Positions 1 through 8,990 of a stretch of DNA of 55,634 nt are shown here, one piece after another (the first letter of the stretch is position 1; each line of letters opens with the position of its first letter). Origin of the DNA: Rikenellaceae bacterium DTU049 (GTDB lineage Bacteria > Bacteroidota > Bacteroidia > Bacteroidales > DTU049); assembly GCA_001513285.1 (NCBI GenBank), contig LFTI01000069.1, positions 4,823 through 60,456 of the forward strand. Reading direction: 5' to 3'. Position numbers and translations under genes: made by a program. The notes beneath the pieces were generated by a model. That model did not search any database. It saw nothing but the letters and a program-made list of their open reading frames with translations, and had not been told where the DNA came from.

Positions 1-38
1 CAAATCATTTCCCCAGCGGAGACTTTTCTTTTGTTACC

Positions 39-65
39 TTTTCTTTGTGTGGCTGACAAAGAAAA
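39..65. repeat. Decayed inverted-repeat element at the window edge
   Basis: A 10-base arm at 39-48 (TTTTCTTTGT) is perfectly complementary to 56-65 (ACAAAGAAAA), around a 7-base loop. The left arm continues outward as pyrimidine-rich sequence (about 22-38), but the right side no longer pairs with it. This looks like a longer intergenic palindrome that has lost half of one arm. It may be a terminator for a gene to the left of the window or a repeat remnant. No coding sequence is visible between 1 and 241. Confidence 0.5.
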
Positions 66-211
66 ACTTTAAAATGATATCTGTTTTGAAAAAAATTATT
101 AACAACTTTCTATTAATAATGTTGTTGTTTTTGATAGATATCAAAGTATATAAAATGGAACATTAACAAAAAATTAATATCAATTTTTATTTAAATTTCA
201 AAAAAACTCAT

Positions 212-219
212 TAACTTTG
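212..219 (+). promoter_or_regulatory. -7 promoter element for the PPDK gene
   Basis: TAACTTTG matches the Bacteroidota TAnnTTTG -7 element and lies 22 bases before the ATG at 242. No clear -33 TTG partner was found. Confidence 0.6.
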
Positions 220-241
220 CAATTCAAAAAATTCTAACATT

Positions 242-2959
242 ATGGAAAAGAAGAAAAGAGTTTATGTATTTGGGAAAAGGTCAGCTGAAGGTGCAGCTAA
301 TTTAAAAGATTTACTTGGTGGCAAAGGTGCCAATTTAGCAGAGATGGACTTACTAGGGTTACCAGTACCTCCAGGTTTTACTATTTCTACTGAGGCATGT
401 ACTGAATATTACACTTTGGGCAAAAATCAATTATTTGAAATATTAAAAGATGAGGTAGAGCAGGGCTTGAGGCATATAGAAAAAATTTTAAATGCAAAAT
501 TCGGTGATTCTACTAATCCTTTATTAATATCTGTACGTTCAGGAGCTAGAGTATCTATGCCTGGGATGATGGAGACTATTTTGAATGTTGGATTAAATGA
601 TATCACTCGCGAAGGATTAATCAAAAAAACTAATAATCCACGTTTCGTTTATGATTCTCAACGTCGTCTAATTCAGATGTATAGCGATGTAGTTATGGAA
701 AAAGCTGCTGGTATAGAACCAGAAGAAGGCAAAGGCATTCGTCAACAGTTAGAAGCTGAATTAGAAAAATTAAAGAAACAAAAAGGTGTAAAAGATGATG
801 TAGAGCTTGATGCGGATGATTTGAAAAAATTAGTAGATATATATCGTGCTAAAGTTAAAGAAGTTCTAGGAAAACCTTTCCCAGAAGATCCAATGGAGCA
901 ATTATGGGGTGCAATATTTGCTGTTTTCCAAAGTTGGAATGGCAAAAGAGCAGTTTCATATAGAAGGATTGAAGGTATTCCAGATGATTGGGGAACAGCT
1001 GTTACAGTACAATCTATGGTCTTTGGCAATATGGGTGATGATTCAGCTACTGGTGTAGCTTTCACTCGTAACCCTGCCACCGGTGAGAATATGTTCTATG
1101 GTGAATGGCTTCCTAATGCTCAAGGTGAGGATGTAGTCGCTGGTATTCGTACTCCTTACCCTCTGAATGAAGCTACTAAGTCTGAACATAATAAACATTT
1201 ACCATCACTAGAAACATCTATGCCACAGATTTATAAACAATTAGTTGATATTCGTAATACTCTAGAAAATCACTATAAAGATATGCTAGACATAGAGTTT
1301 ACCATTCAAGAGCGTAATCTATGGATGCTACAATGTCGTGTAGGCAAACGTAATGGTATAGCTGCTGTACGTATGGCATTAGATATGCTTGATGAAAAAC
1401 TTATTGATGAAAAAACTGCTCTTTTACGTGTTAAACCAAATCAATTAGATGAGTTATTACATCCATTATTGGATCCTAGTAGTGAAGCAAAAGCAAAAAT
1501 TATTGCTCATGGCCTTCCTGCTGGACCTGGAGGAGCTTTTGGTAAAATAGTTTTCACTTCTAAAGATGCTGTAGAGTGGACTGCTAAAGGCGAAAAAGTT
1601 ATATTAGTGCGAGAAGAAACTAATCCAGAAGATATTGATGGTATGCGTGCTGCTGCTGCTATTTTAACTGCTCGCGGTGGTATGACTAGTCATGCTGCTT
1701 TAGTAGCTCGTGGATGGGGCAAATGCTGTATAGTAGGTGCTAGCGACATAGAAATTAGTCTACAGAAAAAAGAAATGCATACTGCAGTAGGTATTTATAG
1801 AGAAGGCGATGTCATTTCTTTGAATGGTACTAAAGGACTAGTTTATGAAGGTCAGTTATCTACCATTAGCCCTGCAGAGAATCCTTATTTTATAAAATTT
1901 ATGAAATTAGTTGATAAATATAGGGTTCTGCGTGTACGTACTAATGCTGATACTCCTGATGATGCTAAAACAGCTTTGGATTTTGGTGCAGAAGGTATTG
2001 GACTTTTCAGAACAGAACATATGTTTTATGGCAAAGGTGGTGAGAAACCTCTTTTTATATTACGTAAAATGATTATTAGCAATAATGAAACTGAAAGACG
2101 TAGAGCTTTGGATGAGCTATTCCCTTTTGTGAAAGAAGATATCAAAAATACCCTGAAAGTAATGGATGGGTTACCAGTTACTATTCGTACTTTAGATCCT
2201 CCACTGCATGAATTTATTCCTAAAAATCTTGAAGCTCGTGAGCGATTAGCTAAAGAATTAAATATTACAATAGAAGAATTAAATAATAGAGCTGAACAGT
2301 TGCATGAAAATAACCCTATGATGGGGCATCGTGGTGTTAGATTAGGAATTAGTTACCCAGAAATTACTGAAATGCAGGTGAGAGCTATTTTAGAGGCTGC
2401 TGCTGAATTAGTAAAAGAAGGTAAAAATCCTAAACCAGAAATAATGATCCCTGTTACTATCAATGAAAATGAACTAAAACATCAAAATGAGATTGTAAAA
2501 AAAGTCTATGAAGAAGTAAAAACTAAATATGAGCTCAATGAACTTCATTACGAATTTGGTACAATGATAGAAATACCTAGAGCTGCATTACGTGCTGATG
2601 AAATGGCTAAATATGCCGAATTCTTTAGTTTCGGTACTAATGATCTCACTCAATTAACTTTCGCTTTTTCTCGTGATGATACAGGATCTTTTTTACAAGA
2701 TTATTTGGATAAAAAAATCCTTAAATTTGATCCTTTCCAAATCATCGATAGAGAGAGCGTAGGTGAGTTGATGAAAATAGCTGTAGAACGTGGTAAAGCT
2801 ACTCGTCCTAATATACATTTGGGCATATGTGGAGAGCACGGTGGAGAACCATCATCAGTAGAATTTTGTCATATGCTTGGACTTACATATGTTAGCTGTA
2901 GCCCTTATCGTGTGCCTATTGCTAAGTTAGCTGCTGCTCAAGCTGCTGTGAAAGAATAA
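242..2959 (+). CDS. ppdK: Pyruvate, phosphate dikinase
   Basis: PPDK reversibly interconverts pyruvate, ATP and phosphate with phosphoenolpyruvate, AMP and pyrophosphate in the cytoplasm, linking lower glycolysis and gluconeogenesis. The 905-residue length is normal. The N-terminal third is the ATP-grasp nucleotide-binding domain (GGKGANLAEM near residue 27, SVRSGARVSMPGMM near 97). The central swivelling domain has GGMTSHAALVARGWGKCC with the phospho-carrier histidine at 484. The C-terminal PEP/pyruvate barrel ends with HLGICGEHGG and catalytic Cys863. The ATG follows a -7 promoter. A strong hairpin at 2977-3013 separates it from the carbamate kinase gene, so it is probably monocistronic. 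It may run toward ATP or toward PEP; the sequence does not say. Confidence 0.98.
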   Translation: MEKKKRVYVFGKRSAEGAANLKDLLGGKGANLAEMDLLGLPVPPGFTISTEACTEYYTLGKNQLFEILKDEVEQGLRHIEKILNAKFGDSTNPLLISVRSGARVSMPGMMETILNVGLNDITREGLIKKTNNPRFVYDSQRRLIQMYSDVVMEKAAGIEPEEGKGIRQQLEAELEKLKKQKGVKDDVELDADDLKKLVDIYRAKVKEVLGKPFPEDPMEQLWGAIFAVFQSWNGKRAVSYRRIEGIPDDWGTAVTVQSMVFGNMGDDSATGVAFTRNPATGENMFYGEWLPNAQGEDVVAGIRTPYPLNEATKSEHNKHLPSLETSMPQIYKQLVDIRNTLENHYKDMLDIEFTIQERNLWMLQCRVGKRNGIAAVRMALDMLDEKLIDEKTALLRVKPNQLDELLHPLLDPSSEAKAKIIAHGLPAGPGGAFGKIVFTSKDAVEWTAKGEKVILVREETNPEDIDGMRAAAAILTARGGMTSHAALVARGWGKCCIVGASDIEISLQKKEMHTAVGIYREGDVISLNGTKGLVYEGQLSTISPAENPYFIKFMKLVDKYRVLRVRTNADTPDDAKTALDFGAEGIGLFRTEHMFYGKGGEKPLFILRKMIISNNETERRRALDELFPFVKEDIKNTLKVMDGLPVTIRTLDPPLHEFIPKNLEARERLAKELNITIEELNNRAEQLHENNPMMGHRGVRLGISYPEITEMQVRAILEAAAELVKEGKNPKPEIMIPVTINENELKHQNEIVKKVYEEVKTKYELNELHYEFGTMIEIPRAALRADEMAKYAEFFSFGTNDLTQLTFAFSRDDTGSFLQDYLDKKILKFDPFQIIDRESVGELMKIAVERGKATRPNIHLGICGEHGGEPSSVEFCHMLGLTYVSCSPYRVPIAKLAAAQAAVKE

Positions 2960-2976
2960 ATAATTTTAAAATAAAT

Positions 2977-3013
2977 AATGATAACCGGAGTTTACATAAC
3001 TCTGGTTATCATT
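2977..3013 (+). terminator. Hairpin terminator after ppdK
   Basis: Arms of 16 bases (2977-2992 and 2998-3013) pair with one G-T wobble around the loop TACAT. Only a short T-rich tail follows, so termination may be incomplete and allow some read-through into the carbamate kinase gene. Confidence 0.75.
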
Positions 3014-3045
3014 TGCTTTATAAATAATTGTAAAAAATAAATAAT

Positions 3046-3990
3046 ATGGGAAAATTGATAATGGCTGCATTCGGTGGTAATGCTCTGCTGAGAGGTGACC
3101 AAAAAGGTTACTATGATGAACAAATACAAAATGCTACGGATACTTGCGAAAATTTAATTCCAATTATCGAACGTGGACATAATCTTGTGATCACACATGG
3201 TAATGGTCCTCAAGTAGGAAATGTACTTCTACAAAATGAAGCTGGTGAAAGTAAATATGGCATACCAGCCCTTCCAATGCATGTATGTGTAGCTGAAACT
3301 CAAGGACACATTGGCTACCTTATAGAACAAGCTTTAAAAAATGTGTTGCTAAAACATGGTATAGAAAAAAATATTATCAGTGTAGTTACTCAAGTGATTG
3401 TTGATAAAAATGATCCAGCTTTTGCTAATCCTACTAAACCAGTAGGCCCTTATTATTCTGAAGAAGAAGCTAATATTTTACAACATAAATTCAATTGGTC
3501 TTTCAAAGCAGATCCTCGCGGAAGAGGTTTTCGTAGAGTGGTTCCCAGTCCTAAACCAATAGAAATACTAAATTGGCCTATCATAGAGCAATTATCTAGG
3601 GCTGGTAATATAGTGATAGCAGCTGGTGGTGGTGGTATACCAGTTATAAAAAATGATGAGGGATCTCTAATGGGTGTTGATGCTGTTATTGATAAAGATT
3701 TAGCTGCTGCTACTCTTGCCGTTAAAATAAATGCTGATGAATTTTTTATTCTCACTGATATTTCAAATGCTTATTTGAATTTTAATAAACCTAATCAAGT
3801 AAAACTAAAAAAAGTATCAGCTAATGAAATGAAAAAGTATTTAGAAGAAGGACATTTCGCAGATGGTAGCATGGGACCCAAAATAAAAGCTGGCCTTTAT
3901 TTTATAGATAATGGTGGTAATGATGTTATAATAACTGATGCTAATAATCTAAAAAATCCAGATGCTGGTACAGTGATTTTAAAAGATTAA
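3046..3990 (+). CDS. arcC: Carbamate kinase
   Basis: Carbamate kinase transfers phosphate between carbamoyl phosphate and ADP, making ATP, ammonia and CO2 in arginine, citrulline or purine breakdown. The 314-residue protein is full length and belongs to the amino-acid-kinase fold: FGGNALL at the N-terminus, HGNGPQVGN near residue 51, AAGGGGIPV near 191, and a late DGSMGPKIKAG motif. Arginine deiminase and ornithine carbamoyltransferase genes are not in the window, so the source of carbamoyl phosphate is unknown. No -7 element was seen close upstream. The next gene is convergent, ending only 9 bases away. Confidence 0.96.
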   Translation: MGKLIMAAFGGNALLRGDQKGYYDEQIQNATDTCENLIPIIERGHNLVITHGNGPQVGNVLLQNEAGESKYGIPALPMHVCVAETQGHIGYLIEQALKNVLLKHGIEKNIISVVTQVIVDKNDPAFANPTKPVGPYYSEEEANILQHKFNWSFKADPRGRGFRRVVPSPKPIEILNWPIIEQLSRAGNIVIAAGGGGIPVIKNDEGSLMGVDAVIDKDLAAATLAVKINADEFFILTDISNAYLNFNKPNQVKLKKVSANEMKKYLEEGHFADGSMGPKIKAGLYFIDNGGNDVIITDANNLKNPDAGTVILKD

Positions 3991-3998
3991 TATTTTTT

Positions 3999-4988
3999 CT
4001 ACCTTTTTTTTGCAATTTGCACAGAGAGTATTTCTGTACCTACTACTATAATTATACCTGTTATAATTAAAAGTATTGATATCCAAAACTGAGTATCTAT
4101 TTCTGGTAAAAAATATTGATATTTAATGATGTATGGTTTAAAATTAATTAATTGTCCATTAGCATCTACTAATGCTCCAAATTTATTTTGTAATAATAAT
4201 CCATGAGTGTAATCGATACTATATTTCCAAGGCCATATTAATGCTAATGATCCAATTACAAACCCAGATAGTAAACTTAATACTTGATTGTAATATTTTT
4301 TAAGTAATAAAGATATAAAATAAGAAACTATTATTAGTCCAAGTATAGAACCTATTAAAAAAGGTATTAAAATTCTAAGATTTAATGTAGTAACAGCATC
4401 CAGCATGATAAGTTTATAATTACCAAGTAATAATAATAAATATGAACCAGATATACCTGGCAATACCATCCCAGAAGTACTGACTATTCCACAAAATAAA
4501 ATGTAGAATAAATTATCATTTTCATTAATAGGTTTCAAAAAAACCATTATCACAGGGATAGATATTCCGAATAATAATAGCAGCCAATCCCACAATTTCA
4601 TTTTGTTTAATTTTTTAACAATTAGCCATGATGACCCAATTATTAAGCCAAAGAAAAATGCCCAAGTGTATATAGGATAATGAAGAAATAAATATTTTAA
4701 AAGAAAAGCAATAGTAAACAATGCTATAAGTACACCAGTGAAAACTTGTAATAAAAAATATAAATCTATATAATTAATCAGTTCTTTTATCTTGCCAGTA
4801 AATAATAATTTTATAGCAGTAAAATTCAAGTTTTTTAGAGAATTTATAAATCTCTCATAAATATTTGTTATAAGAGCTATAGTACCACCTGATACTCCTG
4901 GGATTACATTAGCCGCACCCATAGCTATGCCTTTTAAAATCAACATATAATCTATCATAAGGTCAAAAATATTTTTAGCAAAATTCAC
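3999..4988 (-). CDS. DUF368 membrane protein, probable polyprenyl-phosphate translocase
   Basis: A 329-residue polytopic membrane protein with about nine hydrophobic segments. Near the N-terminus it has MGAANVIPGVSGGT, and it has a second VLPGISGS motif in the middle; this pair defines the DUF368 family. Members of this family have been implicated in returning undecaprenyl phosphate across the inner membrane for peptidoglycan and surface-polysaccharide synthesis. That role is family knowledge, not shown here. uppP in this window makes the same lipid carrier. The annotated ATG gives a short amphipathic leader; a start at a later Met is possible. The gene stands alone between convergent arcC and a divergent AlbA_2 gene. 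Confidence 0.88.
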   Translation of the reverse strand: MNFAKNIFDLMIDYMLILKGIAMGAANVIPGVSGGTIALITNIYERFINSLKNLNFTAIKLLFTGKIKELINYIDLYFLLQVFTGVLIALFTIAFLLKYLFLHYPIYTWAFFFGLIIGSSWLIVKKLNKMKLWDWLLLLFGISIPVIMVFLKPINENDNLFYILFCGIVSTSGMVLPGISGSYLLLLLGNYKLIMLDAVTTLNLRILIPFLIGSILGLIIVSYFISLLLKKYYNQVLSLLSGFVIGSLALIWPWKYSIDYTHGLLLQNKFGALVDANGQLINFKPYIIKYQYFLPEIDTQFWISILLIITGIIIVVGTEILSVQIAKKR

Positions 4989-5098
4989 TAAAATTTTTGA
5001 TATTTTAAAATAAAAATTTATAAGAATTCAAGGTATAAATTCATATTTATATATATGATGTGTGATAAGATATTATAAAAAAAATAATAAATTATTTG

Positions 5099-5106
5099 TA
5101 AATTTG
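5099..5106 (+). promoter_or_regulatory. -7 promoter element for the AlbA_2 gene
   Basis: TAAATTTG lies directly before the ATG at 5112, only 5 bases away, so the mRNA is probably leaderless or nearly so. Confidence 0.55.
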
Positions 5107-5111
5107 TAGGT

Positions 5112-5753
5112 ATGGATTTAGAAGAATTTAATATATATAAACGTATTAGCGAAGGCGAAGGGCAACAATTAGATTTTAAATTTGCCATTACAGATAGTAA
5201 AAAAATTGCTAGATCTATGGCTGCTTTTGCAAACTCTGATGGTGGTATATTATTGATAGGTGTTAAAGATAACGGAAAAATAGTAGGTATCAAAACGGAA
5301 GAAGAATATTATATGATAGAGGTTGCTGCACTACTACATTGTAAACCTCCAGTCAATTATAAGGTACTAACTCACACGATAAACAATAAAGAAATATTAG
5401 AAGTTATCATATTTGCATCACCAGATGAATTAGTATATACATTAGATGAACATGAAAATAAGGCTGTTTATATAAGACATAAAGATAAAAATTGTGTAGC
5501 AAGTAATCTTTATATAGATGTATGGAATGCTAAACATAACAATGAAATAGTCAGTATAGAGGATGTAATAGATATTAAAGAAAAATTAAACAATTTTCCG
5601 AATAGAGATTCATTCACATTAAAAGAGATACAAAATTTTTTAAAAATAGATTACAATGAATGTTATGAACTATTATTTAAGTTAATAATATTAGGATTGG
5701 TAGATTTCACATATGATGACGAGGGAGAGAGGTATAAGTTTGTAAATTATTAA
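5112..5753 (+). CDS. AlbA_2 (Schlafen-type) DNA/nucleotide-binding domain protein
   Basis: A 213-residue protein. Residues 1-130 match the AlbA_2 domain (EGEGQQLDFKFAI, then AFANSDGGILLIGVKDNG), which occurs in putative transcriptional regulators and ATP-binding proteins related to Schlafen folds. The C-terminal 70 residues (around FTLKEIQNFLKIDYNECYELL) look like a winged-helix DNA-binding domain. A regulatory or stress role is likely but its target is unknown. It is monocistronic with its own promoter and is followed by a weak hairpin and the transposase-like gene A. No toxin-antitoxin partner is next to it. Confidence 0.8.
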   Translation: MDLEEFNIYKRISEGEGQQLDFKFAITDSKKIARSMAAFANSDGGILLIGVKDNGKIVGIKTEEEYYMIEVAALLHCKPPVNYKVLTHTINNKEILEVIIFASPDELVYTLDEHENKAVYIRHKDKNCVASNLYIDVWNAKHNNEIVSIEDVIDIKEKLNNFPNRDSFTLKEIQNFLKIDYNECYELLFKLIILGLVDFTYDDEGERYKFVNY

Positions 5754-5762
5754 ATAAAAGGG

Positions 5763-5783
5763 AATGTTATAATTAACATTTTT
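5763..5783 (+). terminator. Weak hairpin and T-run after the AlbA_2 gene
   Basis: AATGTTA (5763-5769) pairs with TAACATT (5774-5780) around TAAT and is followed by TTT. The stem is short and AT-only, so it is a weak terminator at best. Confidence 0.4.
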
Positions 5784-5824
5784 ATGTTATAGTTGAAATA
5801 TTTTATAATTTAAATATTATTGAT

Positions 5825-5832
5825 TAATTTTG
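5825..5832 (+). promoter_or_regulatory. -7 promoter element for transposase-like gene A
   Basis: TAATTTTG precedes the ATG at 5848 by 15 bases. The TTG at 5830-5832 lies inside this element, which rules out the longer TTG-initiated reading frame. Confidence 0.65.
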
Positions 5833-5847
5833 TTAAAATTTTTAAGT

Positions 5848-6840
5848 ATGAAAGAATTACTAGAAAACATTGATAAATACTTGGCTCTACCCAAGGATCA
5901 CAAACGAGATTTCCTCGATCAACTATACCAGTACCTAGTTAATAGCAATGCCACTGCTGTAGATTATCAAAGAGTTAAAATCCAATCTACTGCAGCTATA
6001 TGTCCCGACTGCAAAAGTGAAAATGTCATTAAAGTTGGCAAAAGAAATGGCAGACAAGTCTATAAATGCAAATCTTGTGGTTATCAATTTCGTGAAACGG
6101 CTCGCACCTTTGTCTATCGCATGCGAAAATATCCATTAATGCTAGACTACATGAGATGTATGCTTGAGGGTAAAAGTCTGCGTGCATGTGCTGATGAGGT
6201 TGGTATTTGTCTGAAAACAAGCTTCGAATGGCGACACAAAATATTAGCTGCAATAAGAGCATTAGAAGGTGGGATAAGCTTTTCTGGTATTGTGGAAGCT
6301 GATGAACTTCTAATGAACTATTCAGAAAAAGGTAGAAAGTTTAAAAGCAAAGAAGAATATCGACGAGCTAAAAAGAAAAAACATCCAAAGGTAGCAGTAT
6401 TAGTAGTTACAGACAGAGAAGGCAATTTACTTTTTAAACAAGTTGGAGAGAAAAAAGTAAAAAATGAACAATTGAGAGAAGAGCTCAAAAATAGATTATC
6501 TGAAAACAATCTGATATGTGTAAAGCCCAAGAAAGAGTTTAAAAAAGCAGTTAAGAGTTTACAAAGTAAAAAAGTGATAGTAAACAAAAAGCAATTGAAA
6601 CGAGGGATATATAGTGTAAAGATAGTAGAAAGCAAAATAAGTGATTTCAAAACGTGGTTAAGTAGATTTCATGGAGTAGCTACGAAGTACTTGCAAAGCT
6701 ATTTGATGTGGTTTGTGATAATGAATAAATATTTAAAAGAGTTGATAGATCCTGACATTGGCAGATTACTAAACCTATCATCCCACGACAGATGGGCATG
6801 GGACAAGTATCAAGAGATAGTAAGTCAAAGATATTATTAA
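5848..6840 (+). CDS. IS1595-like transposase-derived protein, copy A
   Basis: A 330-residue protein of the IS1595 transposase type. Residues 1-45 form a helical N-terminal region ending VDYQ. A zinc ribbon follows with Cys52, 55, 74 and 77, then a helix-turn-helix-like segment (SLRACADEVGI...FEWRHKIL, 110-134), a DDE-type RNase H region, the family motif GVATKYLQSYLMWF (276-289), and a tail DIGRLLNL...DRWAW. Against ISSod11-group transposases (recalled, not aligned here), the first catalytic Asp is kept (VEADE, Asp152). The second position reads CVKPKK with no Asp, and the usual HSRL motif is absent. Copies B-D in this window match it without gaps over residues 1-160. The ATG is set by the promoter and by that alignment. 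Transposition is doubtful; a DNA-binding role is an inference. Confidence 0.85.
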   Translation: MKELLENIDKYLALPKDHKRDFLDQLYQYLVNSNATAVDYQRVKIQSTAAICPDCKSENVIKVGKRNGRQVYKCKSCGYQFRETARTFVYRMRKYPLMLDYMRCMLEGKSLRACADEVGICLKTSFEWRHKILAAIRALEGGISFSGIVEADELLMNYSEKGRKFKSKEEYRRAKKKKHPKVAVLVVTDREGNLLFKQVGEKKVKNEQLREELKNRLSENNLICVKPKKEFKKAVKSLQSKKVIVNKKQLKRGIYSVKIVESKISDFKTWLSRFHGVATKYLQSYLMWFVIMNKYLKELIDPDIGRLLNLSSHDRWAWDKYQEIVSQRYY

Positions 6841-6967
6841 CATACTGTAAAGTATAACAAAAAAAATGCTATTTATAATCACCTTCTTAACTATCATTAA
6901 CCCCCCCCTAAAATCTTCTCCATTCAACTATTATAAGGTAATTATTAATACACAATAAAATTATTGT

Positions 6968-6988
6968 AAAACTAAGGGTTAGTTTTTT
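6968..6988. terminator. Bidirectional hairpin between copy A and lepA
   Basis: AAAACTAA (6968-6975) pairs perfectly with TTAGTTTT (6979-6986) around GGG and is followed by more T. It sits between convergent genes and could stop transcription from either side. The rest of 6841-7076 is AT-rich, with a C8 run at 6901-6908. Confidence 0.6.
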
Positions 6989-7076
6989 ATTATGTTGTTT
7001 TCAAAAAAACTTAGTTAATTTTGAAATTGAATTTTTTATTGAAAAATTGTGTTTTAGCTTATAAGATTATATTTTT

Positions 7077-8867
7077 TTAATCTAATTTTAATACAGATAA
7101 AAATGCACTTTGTGGAACCTCGATTTTGCCGATTTGTCTCATCCTTTTTTTACCTTCTTTTTGTTTTTCTAACAATTTTCTTTTTCTTGTTATATCACCA
7201 CCATAGCATTTAGCAGTAACATCTTTTCTGTATGCCTTTATAGTTTCTCTAGCAATAATTTTTGCCCCTATAGAAGCTTGAATAGCAATATCGAATTGAT
7301 GTCTTGGTATTAGAGTTTTCAACTTTTCACATATTCTCTTACCAAAATTATATGCATTATCTTTGTGAATTAGTGTAGAAAGGGCATCTACTTTTTCACC
7401 ATTTAATAAAATATCTAATTTTACCAAATCAGTTTCTCTATAACCAATCTGGAAATAATCTAAAGAAGCATATCCCTTAGAGATACTTTTTAATTTATCA
7501 TAAAAATCAAATAGAATTTCAACTAAAGGCATTTCAAAAGTTAGTTCTGCACGATCAGCAGTCAAATAGACTTGCCCTATAAAAATACCTCGTCTATCAA
7601 TGCATAACTTAATAATACTACCTATGAATTCACTTTTTGTAATTATTTGTGCTTTAATAAAAGGTTCCTCTATTTTATCAATTCTAGATGGATCTGGCAA
7701 GCCTGATGGATTATGGACCTCTATTATTTCTCCTTTTGTAGTGTAAACTTTATAAGAAACATTAGGAACAGTAATAATGACATTAATGTTAAATTCTCTT
7801 TCTAGTCTTTCTTGTACTATCTCCATGTGTAGTAAACCTAGAAATCCACATCTAAATCCGTATCCTAGAGCATTGGATGTTTCTAAAGTAAATTCTAATG
7901 CAGGGTCATTTAGCTGCAGTCTTTCTAAAGAATCTCTTAAATTATCATATTCATCTGGAGATACTGGATATACACCAGCATATACCATTGGTTTTACTGG
8001 TTTAAAACCTTCTATAGCATTTGCACAAGGATTTTCCATATGTGTGATAGTATCACCTACTCTTACCTCTTTAGCAGATTTAATCCCAGTAATTACATAA
8101 CCTACATCACCCGCTTTTAGCTCATTGCATGGCTCATAATTATAACCTAAACAACCAATTTCTTCTGCTAAATAGTTAGATTTATTAGAATAAAACATTA
8201 TATGGTCATTTGTCCTTAATGTTCCATTAAAAATTCTAAAATAGGCTATTACGCCTCTATAACTATTAAAAATGCTATCAAAAATTAAAGCTTCTAGAGG
8301 TAAATCTGGATTCCCCAAAGGGGCAGGTATACGTTCAATAATAGCATGCAAAACATCATCTATCCCTATCCCATGTTTAGCACTTACTGATATTATCTCA
8401 TCGCTATCACATCCAAGTAAATCTATTATTTGATCTTTTGTACCTTCTATATCTGCATTTGCCATGTCGATTTTATTAATTATAGGTATAATCGCAAGGT
8501 CATGGTCAATAGCTTGATATAGATTGCTAATAGTTTGAGCTTGTATGCCCTGAGTGGCGTCAATTACCAATAACGCTCCTTCACATGAGGCAATAGCTCT
8601 AGATACTTCATATGAAAAATCTACATGCCCAGGAGTATCTATTAGGTTCAGAATATATAATTCCCCATTATAATTATATTGCATTCTAATAGCATGGCTT
8701 TTAATTGTAATACCACGTTCTCTTTCTAAGTCCATATTATCTAGCACCTGATTCATCATTTTTCTCTCATCAATAGTGTGTGTAGATTCTAATAATCTAT
8801 CAGCTAATGTAGATTTACCATGATCTATATGTGCAATTATACAAAAATTTCTTTTTAAATCATCCAT
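7077..8867 (-). CDS. lepA: Elongation factor 4 (LepA), translational GTPase
   Basis: LepA binds the ribosome and GTP and acts on stalled or mis-positioned translation complexes. The 596-residue protein is full length. It has the G1 loop AHIDHGKST near residue 12, the DTPGHVDF G3 motif near 77, NKID (G4) near 131, EF-G-like domains II and III, and the LepA-specific C-terminal domain ending with a lysine/arginine-rich stretch ([21 protein letters not shown]). The -7 element ends only four bases before the ATG, so this mRNA is probably leaderless. It is monocistronic, convergent with copy A. Confidence 0.98.
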   Translation of the reverse strand: MDDLKRNFCIIAHIDHGKSTLADRLLESTHTIDERKMMNQVLDNMDLERERGITIKSHAIRMQYNYNGELYILNLIDTPGHVDFSYEVSRAIASCEGALLVIDATQGIQAQTISNLYQAIDHDLAIIPIINKIDMANADIEGTKDQIIDLLGCDSDEIISVSAKHGIGIDDVLHAIIERIPAPLGNPDLPLEALIFDSIFNSYRGVIAYFRIFNGTLRTNDHIMFYSNKSNYLAEEIGCLGYNYEPCNELKAGDVGYVITGIKSAKEVRVGDTITHMENPCANAIEGFKPVKPMVYAGVYPVSPDEYDNLRDSLERLQLNDPALEFTLETSNALGYGFRCGFLGLLHMEIVQERLEREFNINVIITVPNVSYKVYTTKGEIIEVHNPSGLPDPSRIDKIEEPFIKAQIITKSEFIGSIIKLCIDRRGIFIGQVYLTADRAELTFEMPLVEILFDFYDKLKSISKGYASLDYFQIGYRETDLVKLDILLNGEKVDALSTLIHKDNAYNFGKRICEKLKTLIPRHQFDIAIQASIGAKIIARETIKAYRKDVTAKCYGGDITRKRKLLEKQKEGKKRMRQIGKIEVPQSAFLSVLKLD

Positions 8868-8871
8868 ATTG

Positions 8872-8879
8872 CAAAATTA
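8872..8879 (-). promoter_or_regulatory. -7 promoter element for lepA
   Basis: Read on the minus strand this is TAATTTTG. The ATG begins five bases after its final G, about where transcription should start, so lepA is predicted to be leaderless. Confidence 0.65.
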
Positions 8880-8990
8880 CAAGAAAATTTTAAAATGATT
8901 TTACAGTACCATTCAATGCATATTATACATTAAAATCATAATAATTTATTAGTTAATAAATTATTAATAGAAAATGTAAACAAATCAATA

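Larger units (their letters stand above)
5760..6908. mobile_element. Candidate IS1595-like element A with possible ends
   Basis: The region around gene A may be a decayed insertion sequence about 1.15 kb long. It starts GGGAATG at 5760 and ends in a run of eight C at 6901-6908. An imperfect inverted match is visible (GGG-AATG-TA-TTAA on both sides). The bases just outside read TAAAA on both sides (5755-5759 and 6909-6913), which could be a target duplication. In such AT-rich DNA the repeat could be chance. The other three copies show no matching duplication. Confidence 0.3.

Noticed and set aside
6867-6959. Short open frame running through the C8 tract
   Set aside because: Its product (AT-rich codons, three prolines from the C run) has no plausible protein features.
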